A stretch of 64,000 nucleotides of DNA, from the NCBI GenBank assembly GCA_977017575.1, contig CDRNVI010000009.1, forward strand, positions 1-64,000, given 5' to 3'. The notes beneath the pieces were generated by a model, which saw only the letters and a list, made by a program, of their open reading frames with translations, did not search any database and was not told where the DNA came from. Both the position numbers and the translations under genes were made by a program. The DNA comes from Paramoeba atlantica. Taxonomy: Eukaryota; Discosea. This document shows, in pieces, positions 20,749-30,794 of this stretch (position 1 is the stretch's first letter; each line of letters opens with the position of its first letter).

Positions 20749-22301
20749 CAGGGGTGGGCGCCTTCAGAGTGGGGGGGTCTAAAATTCGTAAAACTTGACC
20801 AATTTTGGAAAGTAATAGCGCATTCGAGAGCTCTCAAATAGTCTGGTGTAATGGCAACATCCGTTTCCCGTTTTTAGACATTCGAGATAAATGACAGAAA
20901 AACAAGGAATTTATTTTTCCCCGAAGATGCAATTTTTCAGTTTTTTTGGCTTTTTTTAGTTTTTTTGCGCCGTTAATGCCTCAGAAACGTGTACGATCGC
21001 GAACATCACGGTTTCCCTTCCAGAGAGATGCTTATTCACCACCTGGGAAGGTAGGGCCGTCGCATCGCATGCTTCTCGTAGACCATTACTTTCGTTCTGG
21101 GTCCTACAATGCTACAGCACGCCACTTTGAAGTAGCGGAGAGCACTGTGAAGCGATGGGTCATTCGTTACAGCGAAACTGGTGATGTCGAAAGCATTCCC
21201 AGACGTCTGAATTTTACAGTTAGGACATCACTGTTTATCGGAGAAGCACTCCGCATAGTAGATGAGGGTACACGGGATCTTCCTTATGGTGTGGAATCAT
21301 GGTGCGCTCTACATCGCGAACTTCTATCCAGAGGGTTTCAGTGTTCCAGACGCACTTTGGCTCGAGCTTTGAAGCCCGATATTATCCTCCGCGTAGTTCA
21401 GCGTAAACCACGACTAACCCAACAGCATAAAGACGTTAGAGTCCGATTCTGTAAGGACATGACGGGCTGGAGCGAACACCAGCTTGATAATATTATTTGG
21501 TGTGATGAGAAAAAGTTTACCTGCAAGAAGTCTACCAAAAACGCCTACCTTTGCCGACGGTCCGACCCTGTAAAAGAGCAGCTAGGTGAGCTGGAAGCGT
21601 GGGTAGGGGGCGATGGTATAATGGTGTGGATGGGGGTAAGCATAAAGCATGGATTTCATCTGCACATTTTTCCTAATAGAGATGAGCAGGGAAATAGAGT
21701 TACTGTGAACGGGGCTGTTTTCGAAGCTGCCATGACCAAGCGTAATGGTCTTTTGAACTACCTACACAGGCACCGTGCAGTTGTTGCTATGGACAATTGC
21801 CCTGCGCACAACTTGGCAAGGCGTACTTTTCAGCAGCAAAACGTGCGAACGCTCCCCTGGCCCGCAAAGTCACCAGATCTCAACCCCATCGAAAACTTGT
21901 GGAATATCATGGATCAGCACAAGGATCGCATGCGACCACGCAATCGCGCAGATCTCCTCTCTTCTATCGAGAGTGCATACGACGCACTTCAAACCGATCT
22001 CAAAAGTACTTGCGTGAAGACCATAAAGAGTGTCTCCAAGCGCTTTCAAATCGTTATTGAGAAAAAAGGGGGAAATTGTGGGTACTGAGATTTTTTTTTT
22101 TGGAAAAAAAGGACTTTTTCGTTAAAGTTGCAATTCGTGTTTGGGACCATTCTAGCTTTCTTTGATTCCCGTAAACTTTCGCAGAGTGCTTTTTACGATT
22201 ACACTAGACTATTTGAGAGCTCTCGAATGCGCTATTACTTTCCAAAATTGAACAAGTTTTACGAATTTTAGACCCCCCCACTCTGAAGGTGCCCACCCAT
22301 G
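20749..22301 (+). mobile_element. Tc1/mariner element, apparently complete
   Basis: 1553 bp flanked by TA dinucleotides at 20747-20748 and 22302-22303. Terminal inverted repeats are about 100 bp, beginning CAGGGGTGGGCGCCTTCAG (left) and, on the other strand, CATGGGTGGGCACCTTCAG. They include the palindrome GAGAGCTCTC at 20826 and 22215. Between them lies one uninterrupted transposase frame. High similarity of the two repeats and the intact frame suggest recent activity. Other elements here share the GCGCATTCGAGAGCTC terminal block (37211, 42326, 54741, 63118). Confidence 0.9.
20976..22088 (+). CDS. Tc1/mariner-family transposase
   Basis: 370 residues from the ATG at 20976; an upstream TTG-led extension is ignored. 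Order: helix-turn-helix region (residues ~26-75, with EVAESTVKRWVIRYSETGDV), then the DDE domain with IIWCDEKKF (D177), VVAMDNCPAH (D273) and SPDLNPIENLW (E306). All three catalytic acids are present. The D273-E306 gap has 32 intervening residues, shorter than the 34 of classical Tc1/mariner. The enzyme cuts and pastes the surrounding element at TA sites. No frame damage is visible. Confidence 0.92.
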   Translation: MPQKRVRSRTSRFPFQRDAYSPPGKVGPSHRMLLVDHYFRSGSYNATARHFEVAESTVKRWVIRYSETGDVESIPRRLNFTVRTSLFIGEALRIVDEGTRDLPYGVESWCALHRELLSRGFQCSRRTLARALKPDIILRVVQRKPRLTQQHKDVRVRFCKDMTGWSEHQLDNIIWCDEKKFTCKKSTKNAYLCRRSDPVKEQLGELEAWVGGDGIMVWMGVSIKHGFHLHIFPNRDEQGNRVTVNGAVFEAAMTKRNGLLNYLHRHRAVVAMDNCPAHNLARRTFQQQNVRTLPWPAKSPDLNPIENLWNIMDQHKDRMRPRNRADLLSSIESAYDALQTDLKSTCVKTIKSVSKRFQIVIEKKGGNCGY

Positions 22302-22338
22302 TACGTATGATATGACAAGAAATTCTGAAAAAAATGTG

Positions 22339-22526
22339 ACCCAAGCTAAAGTGGACGAGGGAGATACTAAAAGCACCTTTGGCAAACCACCATAAAAATG
22401 GAAGGGTATGTCCCTTAAAGATTCTTTTGGTACGTCGGAATCCTTTCCAAACCGGGAGATATCATTCTATTTTTGTGGTGGTTTAAAGGTGCTTTTAGAA
22501 TCTCCCTCGTCCACTTTATCTTGGGT
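22339..22526. mobile_element. 188-bp fold-back MITE, sibling of 9418-9598
   Basis: Outer ends ACCCAAGCTAAAGTGGACG inverted at the far side; the inner stem TAAAAGCACCTTTGG differs from the 9418 copy. Lies within the hAT-like element, right of the Tc1 element. Confidence 0.75.
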
Positions 22527-22599
22527 TACATAGCTATCGAAACATCCTCCCTCTTCCCCGCGATTCCATCACCGCCGAAAAATATCATCAACTAGTGTG

Positions 22600-23055
22600 T
22601 CATCTCCTCGGAAATAGCAATGAAACGCATGCGAAAGGAGTGACGATAGGAAGTACAAACTCTCCACTCGACAACACACCGCGTAGTTTATTCAGACTCA
22701 TATGATTGTATTTATTCAAACTCATAGAATTGTGAGCAGCAATTATTCAGTCCCAAGACATAACGTCGGTGGCTCCAGCCAACGCGCGGCGACAGCGATG
22801 CAGTGAGAAGATGTTCGGGACGCAAGATTCGCACAAGGCAATCTGTCAAGGCCACGTGATGGGACTGGGGTACGTCCCCTCCTGACACAAGTTACATTCA
22901 ACCGCTTGTTTACTTCCCTCCGTGTGCAGCAGTTCAATAAAATAATCTTTGCAGAAACTACCCCTCGTAACTTTAGTTTCGGGCATCAATTTTCGGGTTT
23001 AAAAATAAGAAAAATCGTACACAAATGAATTCGCCGTGTATTTATGGTGTGTTGG
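22600..23055. other. Non-coding part of the hAT-like element
   Basis: AT-rich to mixed sequence between the fold-back MITE and the palindromic right end. No gene recognised. Confidence 0.4.
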
Positions 23056-23789
23056 TGAGCTTCGGAGTGCTTAAAATGTGAAACAAAAAAATATAGTTTT
23101 TTATAGTTTTCAAAAAAAGTTTATAGTAACTATATAGTACTATATTGATAGTTTTATAGTTTCTGCGAACCCTGGAAAAAAATATGAAAGGGGGCTCTGA
23201 TGGTCCAAAACTGAAAAAAAAATTGAATAAAATGGGGGGTCCATGGGGGGGGTCCAGGGGGGTGGTCCAGGGGGGGGTCCAGGGGGGGGGGTCATGGTCG
23301 AGCAAATTTTTTCGAAAAAATTATGGGGGTTTCCCCCCAACTAACTTCTACAACTCCTATCCCTCTCTCTGTCTGTATTCGTTTATTCCGCAAGTACAAG
23401 GAGTCGCGTCCCGAGGTTTCAAAGGCAGAAAAGATAAATGTTATCCCCAGGGACGTGCGCACTATTCAGCATGACATGAGAATTCTTGCTGATTGTGTGT
23501 GGTTAAACATTCGCGAGACCATAGACGATCCATAGATATTTGGGCTTGCGATTGATGCTGGAATGGACTCCGTCCTGCACGAACACGTCTTGGTTGCTGT
23601 ATTTATGTGGGGTCGCACCGGCGGCTGACTCCACCAATGTGTCATCCAAAGTCCAGCGCCTTTAATGGGAAAGAGACAGCAGAAATATTTGTTTCTTCAG
23701 AAATATCTTCAAAGGACTAGAATAGGGGGGGTATGGGGGTCAAACTTACACACACACTTTTTTGTTCAAAATTGTTTTCGGTCATCCCA

Positions 23790-24345
23790 AAAATCCCTCC
23801 ATGCCCCCCTCCCTGGACCCCCCATGCCTCCATGCCCCCCCATAGACCCCCCTTTTCTTCAATTTTCTTTTTCGGTTTTTGTGTAACGGGGCCCCCTTTA
23901 ATTTTTTTTATTCTATTACTGTACCCCCCCCCCGTTTATAATAGCCTCGCTTTTGCCCAAACCTATAAGGGGGGAGGGCGATTAAAAGTTGGCACAGGAA
24001 TCGCCTTACATTTGTGAGCGAGGAACCAGTAATTATCCAATCGCTAAGTGGGCCCCGGCGCTCTGCCAAAGTAAAATGACCAGCACGACCCCTCGAAGAA
24101 CCATGTGAAAATAAATATCAAACTATTTAAGACGGCGCAAGAAAATTTAAAAAAATCTTCCTCGGTTTGCCCAAAAAAACCTATAAAGAGGGGGTGGGGG
24201 GGAGGGGTCGAGGCTATTATAAACAGGGGGGGGGGTACAGTATATTACAGTGTTCCTCTTTATATTTTCACTGTTTTTGTTCACTTTCTTTCAATAATCA
24301 AGGGTAGAGAGATAGTTATACAACCACCGCGAATAGTACTATAAA
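23790..24345 (-). repeat. Repeat family R, copy 4 (inverted), interrupted by a MITE
   Basis: Reading on the minus strand, the ACCGCGGTGGTTGTA-type end lies near 24340 and the G-run section (C-runs on the plus strand) near 23805-23860. A 312-bp insertion occupies 23924-24235. More diverged than copies 1-3. Confidence 0.55.
23924..24235. mobile_element. 312-bp MITE with C-run ends inserted in R copy 4
   Basis: Left end is a C-run followed by GTTTATAATAGCCTCG; right end is the reverse complement with CTGTTTATAATAGCCTCG. Flanking TA at 23922-23923 and 24236-24237 fits a TA target duplication as for Tc1/mariner-related elements. Subterminal AAACCTATAAGGGG/AAACCTATAAAGAGGG copies lie inside. Confidence 0.7.
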
Positions 24346-24858
24346 GTAGTTTTTGTAGTTTTGCGGACCTCTGGCTGAAACGAAGGACGTGTGTTTTCAA
24401 TATCCCATTTCATTTGCTTACGTGATGTCAATTATTAATGAGAGGAGGAGTATTCTGAGAGTTCGGGATAGCTACGATTCTACGACATTTCGTTTTTCCA
24501 AGAGATATTCTTCCTACCCCCACTCTTTAAAAATGACCTGAATTCAAGGAAAAAATTGGTATTGTTTCGCCCCGAAATGCCGAGGGTTCCTCAGATTTTT
24601 GTTTCCTAGTCTCTTCGCTGAACGCGGAGGTAATTTTAAGCAGTGTAGATATAGCAGCGGTGACTTTTAAGAGGGCTGAAACCAGTAAAATGAAAACCCA
24701 GGCTAACCTAGGCAAACCCCAGGTAGTTTCAGTCCTCTAAGTTGCACCGTCTTTAACGAAGAGACCATAATATAAAAACGTGGAGAGTGAATTACGGTGT
24801 ACAATGCGTTGCCGGGAAGCAAAACCCCATATACAACTGATTGTAAATGCAACAATAG
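24346..24858. other. Interval with a hAT-like end and fold-back remnant
   Basis: At 24340-24372 a TATAGT-rich sequence ending TTTTGCGGACCTCTG resembles the end of a diverged hAT-like element. From about 24603 to 24770, GTCTCTTCGCTGAACG and TTTAACGAAGAGAC form the ends of a longer relative of the 99-bp fold-back MITE. Confidence 0.45.
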
Positions 24859-25569
24859 TCACAAGACTACGTTCTTCACAAGATCCATTACATTTCCACT
24901 CGGAACTCGAAAAGCTTTGTCTTTGAATGATCTGTCATTGATGTATAGAAACGGGTTACCATCCAAACTCAGGTGATTCATTCCTTTGGGAAGAGAACTC
25001 AAGCTCACATGACCACGAAACCGATTATTACTTAGAAAAAGTGAACTCAATGAGGAGGGCAGGTTTGTTAAATCTAGCGGTCCACTGAATTGATTGTTTA
25101 TCAAGTTAAGTGAAGAAAGATTTTGAGGCAACTTGGTGAGACAGATCTCTCCGGAAAAATTGTTGTTGCTTAAGACCATATAGGCCATAGTGTCTGGAAG
25201 CGCAGTGAAGTCAGCCTTACCTCGAAAAAAATTATTGTCCATGCAGGTATTAAAAAGTTTCGGTGGCAGCTCCGTAAAAGGTACTTTACTTTTCATTTCA
25301 TTGCTATTAAGATTTAATGTAACCACAGTATGAGGAAGAAATTCCCACTGAAGACTTCCTGAAAGGCGGAATCGATACCATTTGATTCCAATGACATGGC
25401 CTTCCTCATCGCATGTGATTCCACTCCATTTACATCCGGGATTGTCTATACTCCATGAGGGCCGATGACGTTCCACGATGAGGTTTTCAATGAGATGCGC
25501 AAGTTGATATTCTGGAGGCGGCAAGTTCCCTCGCACCTTTGCAGCCTTCAACGGAATACTCGTGTTCAT
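24859..25569 (-). CDS. LRR protein 4 (MNTS subfamily)
   Basis: 236 residues, ATG at 25569, TGA stop. MNTSIPLKAAKVRGNLPPPE, then YQLAHLIENL, SWSIDNPGCKWSGITC with C46 and C53, then about six LRR units (LPHTVVTLNL, LPPKLFNTC, LPDTMAYMVLSNNNFSGEIC, LPQNLSSLNLINNQFSGPL, LPSSLSSLFLSNNRFRGHV). The C-terminal tail NVMDLVKNVVL is shared by the subfamily. No signal peptide. With LRR 5 it forms a two-gene cassette nearly repeated at 28753-31505. Confidence 0.85.
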   Translation of the reverse strand: MNTSIPLKAAKVRGNLPPPEYQLAHLIENLIVERHRPSWSIDNPGCKWSGITCDEEGHVIGIKWYRFRLSGSLQWEFLPHTVVTLNLNSNEMKSKVPFTELPPKLFNTCMDNNFFRGKADFTALPDTMAYMVLSNNNFSGEICLTKLPQNLSSLNLINNQFSGPLDLTNLPSSLSSLFLSNNRFRGHVSLSSLPKGMNHLSLDGNPFLYINDRSFKDKAFRVPSGNVMDLVKNVVL

Positions 25570-26137
25570 TTTTTTGAATACGTGGTTGTAGAAAATAAAT
25601 AGAAACTTTTATATTAAGTAACGCGTTTGGTATAATGCAGTGATTCGCTTCATGGCGGAAGTCACATTACCACTTGTTGTAAAGAAATCTATTTTAGGAC
25701 GAATAAAAGCTGGACGAAAGTCTTGCCGATTCAGAATGATTAGGTCCAAAAATGGTGACACGTAAAATATTTCCAAAGTAAAGACCTATAGGGGGGGGCT
25801 ACACATTGATAGCGCGGTATATTAGGAGAGTATCACGAAGTGCTCTGTCTTCCAATATGCTATTCTTTGGTTGCAAATTTAAAAATATTTATAAAACGTT
25901 ACAAAATATTCATTACATTCATTACTGGTATTACAGATTACAAATTACAAAATATTCTTTAGTGATAGTGTTTCTCCGGTGGTATTCTCATCGGTTTAAA
26001 AAAAGTGCCCAACTTCAACCATTCAGCCACCACCGGTCATATTTAGCCCAAACGAGTCCTTGAACAGACTTAAAATTAGTTCCCGAGACTTTTGTGGGTC
26101 CAAGTATAATCGTTAAAGTCTACACTAATGAACACAA

Positions 26138-26848
26138 TTACGGAATTACCTTCTTCACAAGATCCATTACATTTCCTCCCGGAACTTGAGAGGTTTCGTC
26201 CTTGAATGCACTGTCTTTAATGTACAGAGACGGGTTACCGTTCAAAAACAGACGACTCAGTCCTTTGGGGACAGAACTCAAGCTCACATGACCACGAAAA
26301 CGATTGCTATGTAGAAAAAGTGAATTCATTGAGGAGGGAAGGTTTGTGAGATCCAACGTCCCACTGAATTGATTTCTTGCCAAGTTAAAAAAATAAAGAG
26401 TTTGAGGCAACTTGGTGAGACAGATCTCTCCGGAAAAATTGTTGTCACTTAAGACCACATAGCCTACTGTATCTGGAAGCGCAGTGAAGTCAGCTTGGCC
26501 ATAAAAAAAATTACCATCCATGCAGAGAGTAGTAAGTTTAGGTGGCAGCTCCGTAAAAGGCACCTTACCTACGAGTTTATTGCTATTGAGATTTAAAGTA
26601 ACCACAGTATGAGGAAGAAATTCCCACTGAAGATCCCCTGAAAGGCGGAATAGATACCATTTGATTCCAATGACATGGCCTTCCTCATCGCATGTGATTC
26701 CACTCCATTTACATCCGGGATTGTCTATACTCCATGAGGGCCGATGACGTTCCACGATGAGGTTTTCAGTGAGATGCGCAAGTTGATATTCTGGAGGCGG
26801 CAAGTTCCCTCGCACCTTTGCAGCCTTCAACGGAATACTCGTGTTCAT
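26138..26848 (-). CDS. LRR protein 5 (MNTS subfamily)
   Basis: 236 residues, ATG at 26848, TAA stop. N-terminal half is almost identical to LRR protein 4; differences concentrate in the LRR surface, for example LVGKVPFTELPPKLTTLCMD against MKSKVPF...LFNTCMD, and NLARNQFSGTL against NLINNQFSGPL. Shared tail NVMDLVKKVIP. The spacer to LRR 4 (25570-26137) is nearly identical to the one between LRR 6 and 7. Confidence 0.85.
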   Translation of the reverse strand: MNTSIPLKAAKVRGNLPPPEYQLAHLTENLIVERHRPSWSIDNPGCKWSGITCDEEGHVIGIKWYLFRLSGDLQWEFLPHTVVTLNLNSNKLVGKVPFTELPPKLTTLCMDGNFFYGQADFTALPDTVGYVVLSDNNFSGEICLTKLPQTLYFFNLARNQFSGTLDLTNLPSSMNSLFLHSNRFRGHVSLSSVPKGLSRLFLNGNPSLYIKDSAFKDETSQVPGGNVMDLVKKVIP

Positions 26849-26955
26849 TTTTCTCGAATACGTGGTTGTAGAAAATAAATAGAAACTTTGATATTAAGTA
26901 ACGCGTTCGGTATAATGCAGTGATTCGCTTCATGGCGGAAGCCACATTACTGTAC

Positions 26956-27692
26956 CCGGGTACAGTTATTATTGTCAAAAGTTTTGACAATAATATGATG
27001 ATTTGGCAATAATAACGTGATTTGGAAATAATAGGAAGCTTTGCATCATATTATTGTCAAAAGTAGAGGAAGCCCACCATTTTTAAAGTATTTTTAAGTA
27101 AAACCTAGAAAGCACAGTATCAATGATCAATGGGGAAAGCAGTTTCGAATTCAGAAAAGCCCAGAATCTTTTTTTTCTCGATTAAGAATGAATTAATAAG
27201 GCTTTAGCAAGCATAGGCATAGAGATCTAAGGCTGTCGGAATTTTATAAAGTCTGTCATTTTAAATTGCTTTTTTTCAGAAGAAAGTTTTGGTTTTGATG
27301 ATTTCAATATTTCCAGCAAGCTTCGTTGGCAAGCTAATTCCTTCCTTTCTTTCGTCAAGTTGGCATCCGGCGGGCCTTCAGTAAGGGAAATAAATTTATA
27401 GTCTTTACCCTCGCTGGAGGAAGTAGAATCTATTTCATGAGTAAGAGACTCTCCGTCCGAAGAAAAGGCCAAAGCATCGTCATGCGCAACAACACCAGTA
27501 CCAAACTCACTCTTTTCTACGCGAAATCGTTCGAGTTGAAGAAGAAAAAGGTGTTCCGAACAATCTGGAATATGAATGTCCTCCGAATCGGTGATCGACG
27601 ACATGCTGGAGTAAATCAAAAAACTGCCCAAAAATCACCGATGAAATAATAATAAAATGACGATAATAACGTGATTTGACAATAATAAAGGA
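26956..27692. repeat. AATAATA-type direct and inverted repeats flanking the small ORF
   Basis: AATAATAACGTGATTTG occurs at 27009-27025 and again at 27664-27680, each followed by (G)AAATAATA or ACAATAATA. A TTATTGTCAAAA/TTTTGACAATAA hairpin lies at 26967-26994. This suggests the borders of a small element holding the 27227-27604 frame. Confidence 0.5.
27227..27604 (-). CDS. Small acidic/Ser-rich protein with a C-terminal PIP-box-like motif
   Basis: 125 residues from the ATG at 27604 (a TTG-led start at 27631 is less likely). Begins MSSITDSEDIHIPDC, has an acidic/Ser-rich middle (IDSTSSSEGKD), a charged helical segment (LTKERKELACQRSLLEILKS) and ends KKQFKMTDFIKFRQP. The tail resembles the PCNA-interacting PIP box (Q-x-x-M/L-x-x-F-F/Y), though the last position is Ile rather than aromatic. 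It lies between two direct repeats (27005-27036 and 27661-27692), so it may belong to a mobile element. No family recognised; expression unproven. Confidence 0.4.
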   Translation of the reverse strand: MSSITDSEDIHIPDCSEHLFLLQLERFRVEKSEFGTGVVAHDDALAFSSDGESLTHEIDSTSSSEGKDYKFISLTEGPPDANLTKERKELACQRSLLEILKSSKPKLSSEKKQFKMTDFIKFRQP

Positions 27693-28752
27693 CAATGGAA
27701 CCCATGCAGACCGCCACTGCGAGCCAGTGCCAAACGCTGCCAGCCAGTACCAAATGCTGCCAGCCACTGCGAGCCAAAAACGTCCTCTGAGGGCCTTTCT
27801 CCTGAGGCCAAACCATCTGGTTACCCGAACATTTAGTCCATGTCTTGAAGGTACGCTTCAAGGTCGGCGGTTGCCTCTCCAAGGGAGTACGCGCTACGGG
27901 GGCGGACGCTCAGAAGCAGATGGCCCCGGAGGTCAACCAAATGGAACAGGACGCGAGTCACGATGCATGAGGTCAATTCAATGCCACACACAGAGCGCGC
28001 AACATGTAGGAAGTTGTCCATCGTGCATGAAACGCGCCCTGCGATTTCCACTTTACTACTGAGCTCCGCATTGCTTATCTCCAAACGTGGCTCGGAGAAA
28101 ACGTCGGGCCTTTGTAAAGACCCGGGCTGTCGAAGCCTTGATGACGTTGAAGAGTTTGTCTTCGGCACTTGTCTCAGGCCCAAGAGCCAAAAAATCCGAA
28201 TCATTCCGGATTGCTCCAGATGGTCACTGGCAAGTCAGACCCTTCACAGACAGATTTGGAAGTTCCGAGGCCGACTTCCTCTACCAGTTTCCGCTTGTCC
28301 AAGGTGGCACCAACGTGCTGTTACCAACACGCTGCGTTGACGAATTGTACGTCAACACGGCTCATCCAAGAGGTGTAAGCCGGCCCAAGAGCAGTCAATC
28401 GCTCTTGCAATGCGTCATTGCTCTCGGTAGACATAAACATTTAGGAGAAAAGTTTACGGGAAAAGAAGAATGTACTGTTGTTAGTAAAAAGGAATAAATT
28501 GATTCAGAGAAAGAAACAAAGAATAATATAGCTAGAAGCGTACACCGAATCGGAAATTCCACATAAAAATAATAAACAAATGTAAACTTTTGCCAGTTTT
28601 GTATCTTTTCCCACCGAAAATACAAACCGCGGTCTCGGTCGAAGTACCCGCAGCCCCTCAACTACCGCGTTTAACGAAGACCCTTAAAAAGAGAATTAAT
28701 TTCTATACGTCATTCTTCTTAACTTTGTGTCATACGCTGCCATATACTAGTA
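27693..28752. other. Degenerate region, no gene assigned
   Basis: Has a GCCAGTGCCAAA/GCCAGTACCAAA/GCCACTGCGAG triplication at 27722-27775. On the minus strand several overlapping frames (for example 28204-27833 and one headed MSTESNDALQERLTALG near 28434) read like fragments of a single decayed gene, but I recognise no domain. A TTTAACGAAGA end of the 99-bp MITE family is at 28666. Confidence 0.35.
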
Positions 28753-28821
28753 GATTACGGTGTACAATGCGTTGCCGGGAAGCAAAACCCCACATACAAC
28801 TGATTGTAAATGCAACAATAG

Positions 28822-30227
28822 TCACAAGACTACTTTCTTCACAAGATCCATTACATTTCTATTCGGAACTCGAAAAGCTTTGTCTTTGAATGATCTGTCA
28901 TTGATGTACAGAAACGGGTTACCATCCAAACTCAGGTGATTCATTCGTTTGGGAAGAGAACTCAAGCTCGCATGACCACGAAACCGATTATTACTTAGAA
29001 AAAGTGAACTCAATGAGGAGGGCAGGCTTGTGAAATCTAGCGGTCCACTGAATTGATTGTTTATCAAGTAAAGTGGAGAAAGATTTTGAGGCAACTTGGT
29101 GAGACAGATCACTCCGGAAAAATTGTTGTTACTTAAGACCATATAGGCCATAGTGTCTGGAAGCGCAGTAAAGTCAGCCTCACCTCGAAAAAAATTATGG
29201 GTACAGACCACTTATATTGCACCCACTTTCAAAATAATGCTATGAATGCATTGAAATGTTTTCTTGCGCAGCTTAACTTTACACACTTTATCTCACTTCC
29301 TCCTTCCGCCTATTTTACGTCAAAAAAATATTGCAGTATGCTTAAAGTTGGCCACTTTACACGTCAAATGCCCATGCACAGATAAAATGCTTGTGGGCAG
29401 ATAAACTGCCAATGGACAGATAAAATGCCACAAAAAAAAGCTTGGCGTCAGTGCCACACGACAGGCGGGGAAGACCGCTAGGAGGTCCCATGTTGGACCA
29501 TGTTGCCCCATGTTAGGGCTGCGGGAAATATTGAGAAGACTCCTAGTTATTTATATTATATTACCTGTTATATTACCTATTTATATTACCTGTCTGGAGG
29601 TAAGGCCCAACTTTGAGCGTAGCCCACGTCTGTGAGCAAAGCCCAACTGTGGGCGTAGCCCTGAGACAGAATTATATTTTAGCTCCCCTGCACACAGAAG
29701 CGAGCGGGGGCGCGTACTAAGAACCAACGTTTGTCCCTTCCGCAGGCTTGTGTACTTGTTTTCCTATGTTGTGTGACCGGGCGTGTGATCCAGTAGCCTT
29801 TTAGGATATGCTGTCCATTTCAACTCTGTGGCACAGTTTGACCCAAAAAATAGAAAAGTGGGTGCAATATAAGTGGGCATTACCCAAAATTATTACCCAT
29901 GCAGGTATTAAAAAGTTTCGGTGGCAGCTCCGTAAAAGGCACCTTTCCTTCGAGTTTATTGCTATTGAGATTTAAAGTAACCACAGTATGAGGAAGAAAT
30001 TCCCACTGAAGACTTCCTGAAAGGCGGAATAGATTCCAATTGATTCCAATAACATGGCTTTCCTCATCGCATGTGATTCCACTCCATTTACAAGCGAGAT
30101 TGTCTATACTCCATGAGAGCCGATGACGTTCCACGATGAGGTTTTCAATGAGATGCGCAAGTTGATATTCTGGAGGCGGCAAGTTCCCTCGCACCTTTGC
30201 AGCCTTCAACGGAATACTCGTGTTCAT
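28822..30227 (-). pseudogene. LRR gene 6 (MNTS subfamily), split by a 687-bp insertion
   Basis: The N-terminal half (ATG at 30227, MNTSIPLKAAKVRGNLPPPE to FNTCMGN) and the C-terminal half (from NNFFRGEADFTALP to NVMDLVKKVVL, stop at 28822) match LRR protein 4 throughout. They are separated by the element at 29199-29885, with a duplicated AAAATTAT at both junctions. Without it the gene would be ~236 codons like its siblings. The coding halves themselves look undamaged, so the insertion is recent compared with the cassette duplication. Confidence 0.85.
29199..29885. mobile_element. 687-bp non-autonomous element with 8-bp target duplication
   Basis: Ends GGGTACAGACCACTTATATT and, on the other strand, GGGTAATGCCCACTTATATT, continuing TGCACCCACTTT on both sides. 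Perfect 8-bp duplication AAAATTAT at 29191-29198 and 29886-29893. No transposase frame. Eight-base duplications fit hAT-type transposition, though the GGGTA ends are atypical. A second copy is at 41041-41729. Confidence 0.85.
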
Positions 30228-30794
30228 TTTTTTGAATACGTGGTTGTAGAAAATAAATAGAAACTTTGATATTAAGTAACGCGTTTGGTATAATGCAGTG
30301 ATTCGCTTCATGGCGGAAGTCACATTACCACTTGTTGTAAAGAAATCTATTTTAGGACGAATAAAAGCTGGACGAAAGTCTTGCCGATTCAGAATGATTA
30401 GGTCCAAAAATGGTGACACGTAAAATATTTCCAAAGTAAAGACCTATAGGGGGGGCTACACATTGATAACGCGGTATATTAGGAGAGTATCACGAAGTGC
30501 TCTGTCTTCCAATATGCTATTCTTTGGTTGCAAATTTAAAAATATTTATAAAAAGTTACAAAATATTCATTACATTCATTACTGGTATTACAGATTACAA
30601 ATTACAAAATATTCTTTAGTGATAGTGTTTCTCCGGTGGTATTCTCATCGGTTTAAAAAAAGTGCCCAACTTCAACCATTCAGCCACCACCGGTCATATT
30701 TAGCCCAAACGAGTCCTTGAACAGACTTAAAATTAGTTCCCGAGACTTTTGTGGGTCCAAGTATAATCGTTAAAGTCTACACTAATGAACACAA

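Larger units (their letters stand above)
20543..23174. mobile_element. hAT-like non-autonomous element with perfect 8-bp target duplication
   Basis: Starts CAGGGTTCGCAGAAACTATA and ends with its reverse complement. Flanks are identical 8-mers GAAAAAAA at 20535-20542 and 23175-23182. CAGGG-type ends plus 8-bp duplications are hallmarks of hAT transposons. The terminal regions are rich in TATAGTACTATAT palindromes. No hAT transposase frame is seen, so it is non-autonomous. It contains a complete Tc1/mariner element and a 188-bp fold-back element. Insertion order is therefore R, then this element, then the Tc1 element. Confidence 0.8.
20438..23325 (+). repeat. Repeat family R, copy 3, split by a 2.6-kb insertion
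   Basis: The left part (20438-20542) and right part (23175-23325) join to give the same order as R copy 2. The junctions carry an identical 8-bp sequence, GAAAAAAA, marking the insertion described next. Confidence 0.8.
24791..26848. repeat. Two-gene LRR cassette, copy A
   Basis: LRR 4, spacer and LRR 5. The same order recurs at 28753-31505 with high similarity in genes, spacer and downstream flank (ATTACGGTGTACAATGCG at both downstream boundaries). Copy B is longer by the 687-bp element. Confidence 0.8.

Noticed and set aside
25806-26063. Spacer frame conserved between the two LRR cassettes (also 30463-30720)
   Set aside because: Conservation is explained by recent segmental duplication; it lies on the plus strand and has no domain.
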